Origin: Streptosporangium nondiastaticum
GTDB lineage: Bacteria > Actinomycetota > Actinomycetes > Streptomycetales > Streptomycetaceae
Assembly: GCF_003011965.1 (NCBI RefSeq)
Contig: NZ_PXWG01000025.1
Coordinates: 1 to 64,000, forward strand
Length of the DNA: 64,000 nt
Direction of reading: 5' to 3'
Below the pieces are notes generated by a model, which did not search any database, was not told the origin of the DNA, and saw nothing but the letters and a program-made list of their open reading frames with translations. Positions 1 through 8,067 of the stretch are shown here, piece after piece. How positions within the stretch are numbered: position 1 is the first letter of the stretch; each line of letters opens with the position of its first letter. The translations under genes were made by a program, and so were the position numbers.

Positions 1-66
1 TCCGGCAGGGGACCCGGCGCGCCGCCCCGCACCTGGGCCGCGCTCCGCGCCGCGCGCAGCGGCCCC

Positions 67-1467
67 GTGCCGCGCCCGCTCACCGGCCGGCTCGGGCTCG
101 TCTCCCCGTTCGCGATCCTCACCTGCGGGGCCGCCCTCGCCTGCACCGTGCCCGACAGCGGGCCCGTCACCGCGTACGGGCGGCTGCTGCGCGCCGACGC
201 GCTGACCGTCTGGATGCTCCTCACCGTCGGCGCGGTCGCCTGCCTGGCCTGCGCCGCCAACCCCGCCCACCTGGCTCACGAGCGCACCGACGAACCCGCG
301 GCCCGCCGCTACCTCCTCCTCGTCCACGCCTTCCTCGCCGCCATGAGCGCCGCGGTCCTCGCCGCCAACCTCGGCGTGCTGTGGGTCGCCATCGAGGCCA
401 CCACCATCGTCACCGCCTTCCTCGTCGGCCACCGGCGCACCCGCGCCTCCGTCGAGGCCGCCTGGAAATACGTGGTGATCTGCTCGGCGGGCATCGCCCT
501 GGCCTTCCTCGGCACCGTCCTCCTCTACTACGCGGCCCGCCAGGCCGGCATCCCGGAGGCGGACGCCCTGGACTGGCAGGCCCTCAGGGCGCACGCCGGC
601 CGGCTCGACCCGTCCGTCACCCGGCTGGCCACCGGCCTCGTCGTCCTCGGCTTCGGCGCCAAGGCCGGCCTCGCGCCCCTGCACGCCTGGCTGCCCGACG
701 CCCACAGCCAGGCACCCGCCCCCGTCTCGGCCCTGATGTCCGGCGTCCTGCTCTCCGTCGCCTTCGCGGGCCTCCTGCGCTACAAGGTGATCGCGGACAC
801 GGCCCTCGGCACGGGCTTCACCCGCACCCTGCTCGCGGGCGTCGCCGTCCTCACCCTCGCCCTGGCCACGGCGCTCCTGCTGGCCCAGCGCGACTACAAG
901 CGCATGCTCGCGTACTCCAGCATGGAACACATGAGCCTGATCGCCCTCGGCACCGCCGTGGGCAGCCCGCTCGCCCTCTCGGCCGTCCTGCTGCACGTCG
1001 CGGGCCACGGGCTCGCGAAGACCGTGGCGTTCTGCGCCTCCGGCCACATCGCACGGCTGTGCGGCACGACCCGCATCGGCAGGATCCGCGGCCTGCTCGC
1101 CCACTCGCCGTGCCTCGGCACCGCCTTCGGCGCGGCCGTCGTGGCCCTGCTCGGGCTGCCGCCGTTCGGGCTGTTCGCCTCCGAACTGGGCATCGCGCGG
1201 GCGGGGTTCCTCTCCGGCCCCCGCTGGGCCCTGGCCGCGGCCCTCGTGCTGATGCTCGCGGCGTTCGCCGCCCTGGCCGCCCGCACCGCCCGCATGCTCC
1301 TGGGGCCGCCGCCGGGCGAGGACGACGAGGAGGAGCCCGTACCGCTCGGTGCCGACGCCGCGGCCCCCCTGGTCGCGGGCCTGGCCGCCTGCGCGGCCCT
1401 CGGCGTCACCACCGGGCCGCTCACCGCGCTGCTGTCCGAAGCCGGCGAGATCATCGGAGGCCGCTGA
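67..1467 (+). CDS. NuoL/HyfF-type proton-translocating membrane subunit
   Basis: Antiporter-like subunit of a complex-I-related membrane oxidoreductase. The 466-residue protein is almost entirely hydrophobic helices and carries the family core: an FGAKAGLAPLHAWLPDAH stretch at about residues 196-213 with the Lys/His residues of the proton channel, and a YSSMEHMSL motif at about 280. It is followed after 2 bases by the large-subunit gene, so the two are one operon. The frame is open back to base 1, so the GTG at 67 may be internal and the true start may lie outside the window. Family assignment is firm; which complex it serves is inferred from the neighbour. Confidence 0.85.
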   Translation: MPRPLTGRLGLVSPFAILTCGAALACTVPDSGPVTAYGRLLRADALTVWMLLTVGAVACLACAANPAHLAHERTDEPAARRYLLLVHAFLAAMSAAVLAANLGVLWVAIEATTIVTAFLVGHRRTRASVEAAWKYVVICSAGIALAFLGTVLLYYAARQAGIPEADALDWQALRAHAGRLDPSVTRLATGLVVLGFGAKAGLAPLHAWLPDAHSQAPAPVSALMSGVLLSVAFAGLLRYKVIADTALGTGFTRTLLAGVAVLTLALATALLLAQRDYKRMLAYSSMEHMSLIALGTAVGSPLALSAVLLHVAGHGLAKTVAFCASGHIARLCGTTRIGRIRGLLAHSPCLGTAFGAAVVALLGLPPFGLFASELGIARAGFLSGPRWALAAALVLMLAAFAALAARTARMLLGPPPGEDDEEEPVPLGADAAAPLVAGLAACAALGVTTGPLTALLSEAGEIIGGR

Positions 1468-1469
1468 GC

Positions 1470-2999
1470 ATGCAACCGGCCACCGCGCACCGCACCGTCA
1501 CCGACATCGGCCCCGCCGAACTGCCCGGCAGAGCCGCCGACCTCCTGGTCGGCGGCCACCGCCTCGCCCTCGTCGCCGCCCACCACGACAGCGCCGACGA
1601 ACCCGGCGGCCGGGCCGTCCGCGTCGTCTACCTCTTCGTCTCCGGCCCGCCCGACACCCGCACCGAACTCCACGTCCGCCTCGACCCCAAGGCCCCCGAA
1701 CTCCCCACCCTCGCCCACCTCTCCTTCCCCGCCGGCCGCTTCGAGCGCGAGATGCGCGACCTGCACGGCATCGTGCCGCTGGGTCACCCGCTCCCGCACC
1801 GCCTCGTGCGCCACTTCCACTGGCCCCGCGGCTGGTACCCGATGCACCCCGACGCCGGCCCGCCACCGCCCTTCGCCGAACCCGAGGGCCCCTACCCCTT
1901 CCTGGAGGTCGAGGGGGAGGGCGTCTACGAGATCCCCGTCGGCCCCGTCCACGCCGGCATCATCGAACCCGGCCACTTCCGCTTCTCCGTCGTCGGCGAG
2001 ACGATCATCAAGCTCAAGGCCCGGCTGTGGTTCGTCCACAAGGGCATCGAGAAGCTCTTCGAGGGCCGCACCCCCGACCAGGGCCTGCCGCTCGCCGAAC
2101 GCATCAGCGGCGACACCGCCGTCGGCCACGCCCTGGCCTACTGCCTCGCCGTGGAGGAGGCCACGGGCGCCCACGTCCCCCTCGACGCCCGCCGCGCCCG
2201 CGCCCTCCTCCTCGAACTCGAACGCCTCCACAATCACGTCGCCGACCTCGGCGCGCTCTGCAACGACGTCGGCCACGGCATCCTGCACGCCCGCGCCCAG
2301 CACGTCCGCGAACGCCTGCTGCGCCTGAACCAGGAGGTCACCGGGCACCGGCTGCTGCGCGGCGGCGTCGTGCCCGGCGGCTCCGTGCTGCGCGCCGTGC
2401 CCGGCCCGGCCCGGCTCCGGGAGCTGGGCCGCGAGATCCGCGACATCGTCACCCTCGCCCTCGGCCACACCACCGTGCGCGACCGCTTCACCGGCACCGC
2501 CCGCCTGGACGTGACCGCCGCCCGCGACCTGGGCTGCCTCGGCTACGTCGCCCGGGCCAGCGGCCTGTCCGCCGACGCCCGCGCGAGCCACCCCTTCCAC
2601 GACCACGGGGGAGCGCTGACCATCCCCGTCCACACCACCGGTGACGTCCTGGCCCGCTTCCTCGTCCGGGCCGAGGAGGCCGAGGCCTCGCTGGCGACGG
2701 CCGAGCGGCTCGCGGCCGGGCTGGAGGCCGGCCGGACCACGGGGACCTCGCTCGCCTGGCCGCCGCTGTTCGCCCGCAGCACCCGCCGCGCCGGGGTCGG
2801 CATCGTGGAGGGCTGGCGCGGCACGATCACCACGCGGGTCGAGCTCGGCGCGGGCGACACGCTCACCCGCGTCAAGACCGTCGACCCGTCCTTCTTCAAC
2901 TGGCCCGCCCTGCCCGTGGCGCTGGCGGACACGATCGTCCCCGACTTCCCCCTGGCCAACAAGAGCTTCAACCTGTCGTACGCGGGCAACGACCTCTGA
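1470..2999 (+). CDS. Fused NuoC/NuoD-like large subunit of a hydrogenase-related complex, no Ni-Fe ligands
   Basis: A 509-residue HycE/HyfG-like protein. Residues ~1-130 are a NuoC-like 30-kDa domain (FEREMRDLHGI ... GHPLPHRLVRHFHWPRGW), the rest a NuoD/large-subunit domain (LWFVHKGIEKLFEGR, HNHVADLGALCNDVG). Real group 4 Ni-Fe hydrogenases bind the metal with two CxxC pairs. Here the first site reads LAERISGDTAVGH and the C-terminus reads NKSFNLSYAGNDL, so both pairs are absent. This matches the 'Ehr' (energy-converting-hydrogenase-related) class, whose reaction is unknown. The ATG is 2 bases after the preceding stop. The Fe-S small subunit is not in the window and is probably upstream. Confidence 0.85.
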   Translation: MQPATAHRTVTDIGPAELPGRAADLLVGGHRLALVAAHHDSADEPGGRAVRVVYLFVSGPPDTRTELHVRLDPKAPELPTLAHLSFPAGRFEREMRDLHGIVPLGHPLPHRLVRHFHWPRGWYPMHPDAGPPPPFAEPEGPYPFLEVEGEGVYEIPVGPVHAGIIEPGHFRFSVVGETIIKLKARLWFVHKGIEKLFEGRTPDQGLPLAERISGDTAVGHALAYCLAVEEATGAHVPLDARRARALLLELERLHNHVADLGALCNDVGHGILHARAQHVRERLLRLNQEVTGHRLLRGGVVPGGSVLRAVPGPARLRELGREIRDIVTLALGHTTVRDRFTGTARLDVTAARDLGCLGYVARASGLSADARASHPFHDHGGALTIPVHTTGDVLARFLVRAEEAEASLATAERLAAGLEAGRTTGTSLAWPPLFARSTRRAGVGIVEGWRGTITTRVELGAGDTLTRVKTVDPSFFNWPALPVALADTIVPDFPLANKSFNLSYAGNDL

Positions 3000-3032
3000 C
3001 GCGGCTCACGGCCTCTGGCGCCGGCGCCGCCC

Positions 3033-3221
3033 TCAGGCGTCGGGGTCGACGCCGTGCAGGCGGGCGAGGCGCAGCACGTCGTCGAGCTCGTCGGCCGCGA
3101 CGGCGGCCCCGTAGGCGTCCCCGTCGGTCTCGGCCTCCGCGAGGGCCTCCCGCGCCTCCCGCACGCGCCGTCGCACGGCCTCGGCGAATTCGCTCACGAC
3201 GGCCCCCAGCGCGATGGGCAT
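3033..3221 (-). CDS. Small hypothetical protein, 62 aa
   Basis: A 62-residue, mostly helical, charged protein (MPIALGAVVSEFAEAV start, AEAETDGDAYG centre) with no motif I recognise. It converges on the end of the large-subunit gene. A purine-rich AGGGGAG lies about 13 bases before the ATG, a loose ribosome site. Codon third positions look actinobacterial. Called as a gene because it fills the gap cleanly and ends just past the neighbour, but function is unknown. Confidence 0.5.
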   Translation of the reverse strand: MPIALGAVVSEFAEAVRRRVREAREALAEAETDGDAYGAAVAADELDDVLRLARLHGVDPDA

Positions 3222-3288
3222 GGAACAGGAGACTCCCCTGAATTCTAGGGCCGAAACGTCGCGGTGGCGCCCCCTGGAGCGGCACTGA

Positions 3289-3324
3289 CTTCCCCGGTCG
3301 CACCGGCTTCCCCGGTTGGACCGG
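3289..3324. repeat. 18-bp tandem duplication
   Basis: Two adjacent copies of an 18-bp unit starting CTTCCCCGGT and ending ACCGG (3289-3306 and 3307-3324), differing at two positions. They lie just beyond the stop of the first PixA-like gene. The CCGG arms could form a small hairpin, so this may act as a weak terminator. Confidence 0.5.
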
Positions 3325-3362
3325 CTGACGGGCCGTGCAGGCCCGGCGCCGGCGGTCGCCGA

Positions 3363-3911
3363 TCAGATACCGCGCTTCACGATGGTGATGTCCGGGTCCC
3401 ACCGGTAGAAGCCCACCCGGTCCTTGCCACTGATGACCTGGAAGCGGAACTCGTAGCCGGACCGGCCGTATGCCTCTATGACGCTGTACCAGAAATGGCT
3501 TTTGACGGTCGAGACGGTGTAGGAATCCTCGCCGTCCTTCGGGGCCGGATGAGGAATGACGGCGTCGCTGACCAGGGGCCTCGGCGGCGATATCAGTTCC
3601 TCGCCCTTTCTCGGCACGAACCGGTACAGCAGAGCACTGTGTTCGTCGTTGAACGAAAGTGCAGCCTCGCGCCACTTGATGACGTCGAGAAGTCCTGCCT
3701 TGATGGTCAGATCGGCTCCGGGGGATCCGGTGAACCTGTTCTGGCGGGTCAGTATGGAGATGAGGCTGCCGCTGACCGGTGTCGGTTCGTCGGGGTTGGT
3801 CGAGACCGGGTAGTTCTTGACGATGGTGTGGATGTCGAACATGACCAGTGCGTCGATGACGTGTTTGTCCCGCAGGGCGGGTATGTCTTCGAGGTCTGCT
3901 TCCGTTGCCAC
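3363..3911 (-). CDS. PixA/AidA-family inclusion body protein (copy 1)
   Basis: 182 residues of the AidA/PixA family, known from Xenorhabdus crystalline inclusion protein PixA and Ralstonia AidA. Visible family marks are the N-terminal strand VIDALVMFDIHTIVKNYP, the central WREAALSFND...LLYRF and the C-terminal GFYRWDPDITIVKRG. The GTG at 3911 is chosen because AGAGGAGAGG sits 5-6 bases upstream and because the neighbouring paralogue starts in the same way (V-A-T-E versus V-T-T-E). No signal peptide, so cytoplasmic. Function in actinobacteria is not established. Confidence 0.8.
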   Translation of the reverse strand: MATEADLEDIPALRDKHVIDALVMFDIHTIVKNYPVSTNPDEPTPVSGSLISILTRQNRFTGSPGADLTIKAGLLDVIKWREAALSFNDEHSALLYRFVPRKGEELISPPRPLVSDAVIPHPAPKDGEDSYTVSTVKSHFWYSVIEAYGRSGYEFRFQVISGKDRVGFYRWDPDITIVKRGI

Positions 3912-4071
3912 GGTTCCCTCTCCTCTGCGCCGGGGCAATGTGCCGGCAGAGCCCCCCGGTCGGCGGGGTGCTGAGGGAAATCACCACCCGAACGGCATGG
4001 GGGGCTCTGCCATGGTGCCGTAACGCTCGCTTACCGGCTCTTCCGTCCCGGCGGCCCGGGACGGAAGGGAA

Positions 4072-4626
4072 TCACTGACCGCGCTTCACGATGGTGATCC
4101 TCGGGTCCCACCGGTAGAAGCCGATCCGCTTCCCGGACCCGTCGATGAGCTGGAAGAAGAACTCGTACACGACCGTGCCGGTCGCCAGGGCCGTCGTGCC
4201 CCAGTGGTGCCCCTTGACGTCCTGGGTCTGGAAGTCGTACTCCGGCTGCTTCCTCCTGGGGTAGGGGACGACGACATCGGCGACCAGGGGGCCCGGGGGA
4301 GATATGAGCTCTTCCCCGCTCTTGGGAACGAATCGGTACAGCAGGGCGCTGTACTCGGTGTTGAGCGACAGCGTCGACTCACGCCACCTGATGACGTCGA
4401 GGGGGTTGGCCTTGAGGTTCAGCTCGGCGCCGGGGTAACCGATGATCCGGTCCTGGCGCGTGGTCATGTAGATGAGGCTGCTGCTGACCCCGGTCGGCCT
4501 GTCGGGGTTGGTCGAGGCCGGGTAGTTCTTGACGATGGTGTAGGCGTCGAACGTGACCAGCACGTCGATGATTTGCGAGTTCTGCGGGGCGGGGAGCATC
4601 TCGGGGATTTCTTCTTCCGTCGTCAC
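4072..4626 (-). CDS. PixA/AidA-family inclusion body protein (copy 2)
   Basis: 184-residue paralogue of the next gene downstream; shared blocks are IVKNYPxSTNPDxPT, WRExxLSxNxExSALLYRFVP, GEELISPPxPLV and the end GFYRWDPxITIVKRG. GTG start at 4626 with AAAGGAGAG five bases upstream. The two copies point the same way, 160 bp apart, and probably arose by tandem duplication. The divergence over the rest of the sequence suggests the duplication is not recent. Probably transcribed from the long intergenic region on its 5' side. Confidence 0.8.
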   Translation of the reverse strand: MTTEEEIPEMLPAPQNSQIIDVLVTFDAYTIVKNYPASTNPDRPTGVSSSLIYMTTRQDRIIGYPGAELNLKANPLDVIRWRESTLSLNTEYSALLYRFVPKSGEELISPPGPLVADVVVPYPRRKQPEYDFQTQDVKGHHWGTTALATGTVVYEFFFQLIDGSGKRIGFYRWDPRITIVKRGQ

Positions 4627-5199
4627 GACTCTCTCCTTTGCTGCACAGGCCGTACCGGCCGGAGGAATTGCGCAGGGGAGCTCACCACTCGTGTGGGGAG
4701 AGCGGGCCGCGCAGAGTGCCTTTCGTCGCGTCGAGGCGAAATCGGTTTCGCATTTCACGCCCGTCCGCTCGATTGCGCGTCACACACTCGCACCGGATGG
4801 ATGAGCTGACAAGCTCAAGTCACCGAGGGCGTAGGTGTTTCTGGACAGGAATAGTCCATGCCATGCCGGCCCGGGGCGGCCCGAAATTTCCACCTCTCCG
4901 GCAACACGGAGGGCGCAAGGACAGCTTGCGTCACATCGGCGACTTGCGCGTCGCTCTGAGCGTGGCGTGTGATGTCGCTGAGGCCGGGGAAAACGGAAGG
5001 GTGCGGCCGGGCGGGTTAGTTCGGCAGTCTCCGTGACGGAATCGTGAGCGCCCCACCTGACGGGAAGTCATGTGCTGATGGCAAACGAATCACCCGGATC
5101 CGCCGGAGACGGATGGACCTCAGGCCGGGGCCGGCCGCCAGGTCCCGAAGGCGGCGGCTTCGGCGGCGGCATGCGGCATCCCTGTGCAGTGGAATCCGT
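4627..5199. other. Long intergenic region with one perfect inverted repeat
   Basis: No convincing gene. ORFs here lack codon bias and ribosome sites. It holds the upstream region of the second PixA-like gene. A perfect inverted repeat TGAGCT-GACA-AGCTCA (4802-4817) lies about 175 bases before that gene's GTG. GC content falls noticeably in 4720-4850 relative to the flanks, as is common around actinobacterial promoters. Confidence 0.4.
4802..4817. promoter_or_regulatory. Candidate operator, perfect 6-4-6 inverted repeat
   Basis: TGAGCT and AGCTCA are separated by GACA in the AT-richer part of the intergenic region upstream of the PixA-like pair. The symmetry is exact, but no known regulator site is recognised. 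Confidence 0.3.
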
Positions 5200-5228
5200 T
5201 TGGCTGTGGTCAAGACGATGGGTAAGGT
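5200..5228 (+). promoter_or_regulatory. Promoter of the tRNA-like gene
   Basis: TTGGCT (5200-5205) and TAAGGT (5223-5228) are spaced by exactly 17 bp, a good housekeeping-sigma promoter for a streptomycete. The predicted start at about 5235 is a few bases before the 5' end of the tRNA fold at 5241. Confidence 0.6.
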
Positions 5229-5240
5229 TCTGCCCAATGC

Positions 5241-5313
5241 CCGTACGTAGCGCAGAGGCAGGCGCGCCGTCATGGCATGACGGAGGACGCCGGTTCGAAT
5301 CCGGCCGTACGGG
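5241..5313 (+). tRNA. tRNA-like gene, anticodon GGC (nominally Ala), atypical acceptor
   Basis: A complete cloverleaf can be drawn with every stem paired: acceptor CCGTACG/CGTACGG (5241-5247, 5306-5312), D stem GCGC/GCGC, anticodon stem CCGTC/GACGG with loop ATGGCAT (anticodon GGC at 5274-5276), five-base variable loop, T stem GCCGG/CCGGC with loop TTCGAAT. From general knowledge, the anticodon arm resembles ordinary actinobacterial tRNA-Ala(GGC). The acceptor does not: position 3:70 is G:C, not the G:U needed by AlaRS, and the discriminator is G. The pairing also extends two more base pairs outward (5239-5240 with 5313-5314). CCA is not encoded. Either a repurposed tRNA or a decayed one kept by selection on stems. 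Confidence 0.7.
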
Positions 5314-5374
5314 CAGGTTCAAGACTTGAGCGAGGCGGGGCCCTGCCCTGTTACGGGGGCGGGGGCACGCGTAC

Positions 5375-6787
5375 GTGAGCGGCACCGCCGGCGCTGCCGG
5401 CAACACCGGCGTCACTGACATCACTGACGTCACCGAGGAGGAGCTCGCAGCGTTCGGCCGAGTGGTCGGCAGGCTGCGAGAGCTGCCCCTGGACGATCCC
5501 GTACGGCTGCGCGCCGAGCAAGTGGCCTCGTCCTTCGTCCGCGACGGGCGTCACCGCCGTCGCAGGATCCGGCGCCAGGAGCAGGCCGCCGCCGACGCCG
5601 CCGTGGCCGCCGCGACGGCGACCGGAGCCCTCGACCGCCGCGAGGACGCACCCCTGATCACCCCCGGCTCCCCGGGCACCTACGGCCGCCCCCGCCGCTG
5701 CTACGTCTGCAAGTCCCACTACCGGACCGTCGACGCCTTCTACCACCTGCTCTGCCCGGCCTGCGCCGCCGACAACACCCTCCGGCGCGGCCTGCGCACC
5801 GACCTGACGGGCCGCCTGGCGCTGCTCACCGGCGGCCGCGTCAAGATCGGCTTCCAGCTCGCCCTGATGATGCTGCGCGACGGCGCCGAGCTGCTGGTCA
5901 CCAGCCGCTTCCCGCGCGACACCGTCCGCCGCTTCCGCGCCGCCGAGGGCAGCGAGGCGTGGCTGGACCGGCTCACCGTGATCGGGATCGACCTGCGTGA
6001 CCCGCGGCAGGTGCTCGGGCTGTGCGAGCGGCTGCGGGCCGAGGGCCGCCCGCTGGACATCCTCGTCAACAACGCCGCGCAGACCATCCGCCGGCCGCCC
6101 GGGGCCTACGCGCCGCTCGTCGCGGGGGAGTCGCGCGCTCTGCCCGCCGGCCCGGCCGGAGCGGAGGTGTGGGAGGCCCCCGGCTTCCGGACGCCGTACG
6201 CACTGGAAGGTACCGGGGCCGGTGCGGGCGCGTCGGCGGCGCTCGGGCTCGTCCTGCCGCCCGCCGCGCAGGTCGACGAATCCGGGCTGGTGCCCGACCG
6301 CGCCGCGGCCAACTCCTGGTCCGCGCGCATCGGGGAGCTGGACCCGGCGGAGCTGCTGGAGACGCAGCTGGTCAACGCGCTCGCCCCCGCGCTCCTGTGC
6401 GACCGGCTGCTGCCGCTCCTGCTGGCCTCGCCGCACCCGCGCCGCTACGTGGTCAACGTGACGGCGGTCGAGGGCCGCTTCGCCGTGCGCAACAAGTCCG
6501 CGGGGCATCCGCACACCAACATGGCCAAGGCCGCGCTCAACATGCTCACCCGCACCAGCGGCCACGAACTCGCCGCCAGGGGCGTCCACATGTGCAGCGT
6601 CGACACCGGCTGGATCACCGACGAGAACCCGGCGCCGAAGAAGGAGTGGATGGCCGCGCACGGCTTCCGCACCCCGCTGGACATCGTGGACGGGGCGGCC
6701 CGGGTCTACGACCCGATCGTGCGCGGCGAGGCCGGGGACCCGGTCTCGGGCGTCCACCTCAAGGACTACCGCGTCGCCGAGTGGTGA
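5375..6787 (+). CDS. SDR-family protein with N-terminal zinc ribbon
   Basis: 470 residues. Residues ~1-100 are charged and helical. A treble-clef/zinc-ribbon CxxC pair follows (CYVCKSHY at ~109, LCPACAADN at ~127). From ~145 there is a Rossmann fold of the short-chain dehydrogenase family: TGGRVKIGFQLA nucleotide loop, DILVNNAAQ, and VNVTAVEGR. The usual catalytic Ser and the Tyr of YxxxK are not conserved: the segment reads HPHTNMAKAAL, with the Lys but no Tyr. It may bind a nucleotide without classical dehydrogenase chemistry. GTG start at 5375, 62 bases after the tRNA-like gene; no strong Shine-Dalgarno. Confidence 0.75.
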   Translation: MSGTAGAAGNTGVTDITDVTEEELAAFGRVVGRLRELPLDDPVRLRAEQVASSFVRDGRHRRRRIRRQEQAAADAAVAAATATGALDRREDAPLITPGSPGTYGRPRRCYVCKSHYRTVDAFYHLLCPACAADNTLRRGLRTDLTGRLALLTGGRVKIGFQLALMMLRDGAELLVTSRFPRDTVRRFRAAEGSEAWLDRLTVIGIDLRDPRQVLGLCERLRAEGRPLDILVNNAAQTIRRPPGAYAPLVAGESRALPAGPAGAEVWEAPGFRTPYALEGTGAGAGASAALGLVLPPAAQVDESGLVPDRAAANSWSARIGELDPAELLETQLVNALAPALLCDRLLPLLLASPHPRRYVVNVTAVEGRFAVRNKSAGHPHTNMAKAALNMLTRTSGHELAARGVHMCSVDTGWITDENPAPKKEWMAAHGFRTPLDIVDGAARVYDPIVRGEAGDPVSGVHLKDYRVAEW

Positions 6788-6847
6788 GCAGGGCCCGCGG
6801 GGCGCCGGGCGGAACCCGCCGGGTGCCGAGCGGGCCCCGAGGACCCG

Positions 6848-7306
6848 TCAGGCCGCGCCCTCCACGCTCCATCCCGGCACCTGGAAGCGCGCGGTGATCG
6901 CCGAGCCGTCGACCTCCTCGCCGCAGCAGCGGCAGACGACGGCCGGGTCGAGGTCGGCACCGCAGGAGTGCTCGAACACCGTCGGCGGCACGTCCGCCAG
7001 ATGCTTGTCGCCCCAGCTCATCAGCATGATGAGGACGGGCCGCAGATCGTGCCCGGCCGCGGTGGGGCAGTACTCGAAGCGCGCCGGCCGTTCGCTGTAG
7101 GGAACCTTCTCCAGCACTCCCGCCTCCACCAGGCGGCGCAGCCGGGAGGCCAGGATGTCGCGCGGGGCCCCGGTGTTGCGGGCGATCGCGTCGAAGCGCC
7201 GGACTCCGAAGAAGACCTCACGCAGCACGAGCAGGGAGTACTTCTCGCCGACCACACCGAGCGCGTCGGCGATCGAACAGGGGCGCGGCTTCGTCATGTT
7301 CCCCAT
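6848..7306 (-). CDS. HxlR-family transcriptional regulator
   Basis: 152-residue winged-helix regulator: CSIADALGVVGEKYSLLVLREVFFGVRRF is the typical HxlR helix-turn-helix entry (conserved Cys near residue 10), followed by the wing LEKVPYSERPARFEY and the GHDLRPVL dimer helix. A C-terminal extension holds HSCG...CRCCGEE, a likely metal knuckle common in actinobacterial members. A second ATG four codons in is equally possible. It converges on the SDR gene and may control it or the divergent dehydratase region; not provable here. Confidence 0.85.
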   Translation of the reverse strand: MGNMTKPRPCSIADALGVVGEKYSLLVLREVFFGVRRFDAIARNTGAPRDILASRLRRLVEAGVLEKVPYSERPARFEYCPTAAGHDLRPVLIMLMSWGDKHLADVPPTVFEHSCGADLDPAVVCRCCGEEVDGSAITARFQVPGWSVEGAA

Positions 7307-7379
7307 CGTAGAACAGCAGGATTTGCTTCCCCAACCCTTGCGGTGAGGCGCATCCGTTTCGCCGGCCGGCCCACGGGCC

Positions 7380-8015
7380 TCACGGGTGCGCCGCCTCGAT
7401 CAGCTGACGCAGCGCGCCGTAGTAGACCTCATGGTCCGTCATGCCGGGCAGGATGACGTCCATGCCGCCTGTCAGGACGGGGAACTGTGCGGGGTCGAGC
7501 GAGGCCAGCGCGGTGCGGGTGCTCCTGACGGTGAGCGCGGGGTCGCGGTGGTCGACGAACGTGGCGCTGCCGAGCGTGAGCAGGTACATCCGCCGGTAGG
7601 TGCGGAACGCCTGCTCCGGCGTCATCCCCGCGGCGACGCTGTCGGCGAGCGCGGGTTCGACCAGGCGGGCCAGCAACTGCGGGCTGAGCCAGGGGCGCGA
7701 ACCGCGCAGGGCGACCAGCCCCGGGTGTGCGGTGAGCAGCTCGTACAGCGCCCTGAAGCGCCGCTCCGTGGCCTCGGCCCAGCCGGTGCCCGGCGGGATC
7801 TCGGGCAGGCCGGCGGCGAGGTGGTCGGTGCACAGGTCGATCAGGCCGCCCAGGTCCGTGCAGCGGCGGTGGATCGTCGCGTGGGACACGCCCAGCCGCT
7901 CGGCGAGGGAGCGGAAGCTCAGGGCGGAGGGGCCCTCCTCGTCGATGATCGCGAGGGCGGTGCGGGCGATGAGGTCCGGGGTCGCCCGGGCGAGGGAGGG
8001 AGAGTGCCGCGGCAT
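7380..8015 (-). CDS. TetR-family transcriptional regulator
   Basis: 211 residues from the ATG at 8015 (MPRHSPSLARATPDL). The N-terminal helix-turn-helix is clear: IARTALAIIDEEGPSALSF then LAERLGVSHATIHRRCTDL. The C-terminal part is a helical ligand domain. An upstream in-frame start would add 22 residues across the intergenic region and is less likely. It is transcribed divergently from the Ser/Thr dehydratase gene, 52 bp away, so it probably represses itself and that gene. Confidence 0.85.
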   Translation of the reverse strand: MPRHSPSLARATPDLIARTALAIIDEEGPSALSFRSLAERLGVSHATIHRRCTDLGGLIDLCTDHLAAGLPEIPPGTGWAEATERRFRALYELLTAHPGLVALRGSRPWLSPQLLARLVEPALADSVAAGMTPEQAFRTYRRMYLLTLGSATFVDHRDPALTVRSTRTALASLDPAQFPVLTGGMDVILPGMTDHEVYYGALRQLIEAAHP

Positions 8016-8024
8016 GTGAAACAG

Positions 8025-8042
8025 CGTATCGTACGACGTATC
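8025..8042. promoter_or_regulatory. Candidate TetR operator
   Basis: Two CGTATC hexamers flank GTACGA (8025-8030, 8037-8042), giving a core TCGTACGA palindrome within a 12-bp direct repeat. It lies in the short gap between the divergent TetR and dehydratase genes, where an autoregulatory operator is expected. The repeat geometry is seen; binding is inferred. Confidence 0.4.
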
Positions 8043-8067
8043 ATCGGCTGCTTCGAGGAGAGAACCC

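Noticed and set aside
894..2633. 579-residue minus-strand ORF opposite the large-subunit gene
   Set aside because: Low-complexity Ala/Gly/Val/Asp sequence typical of an antisense shadow; the plus frame is a clear gene.
1470..2999. Active group 4 Ni-Fe hydrogenase
   Set aside because: Both cysteine pairs that bind nickel are absent.
4638..5036. 132-residue ORF in the PixA-tRNA intergenic region
   Set aside because: No ribosome site, atypical codon use, overlaps promoter-like sequence.
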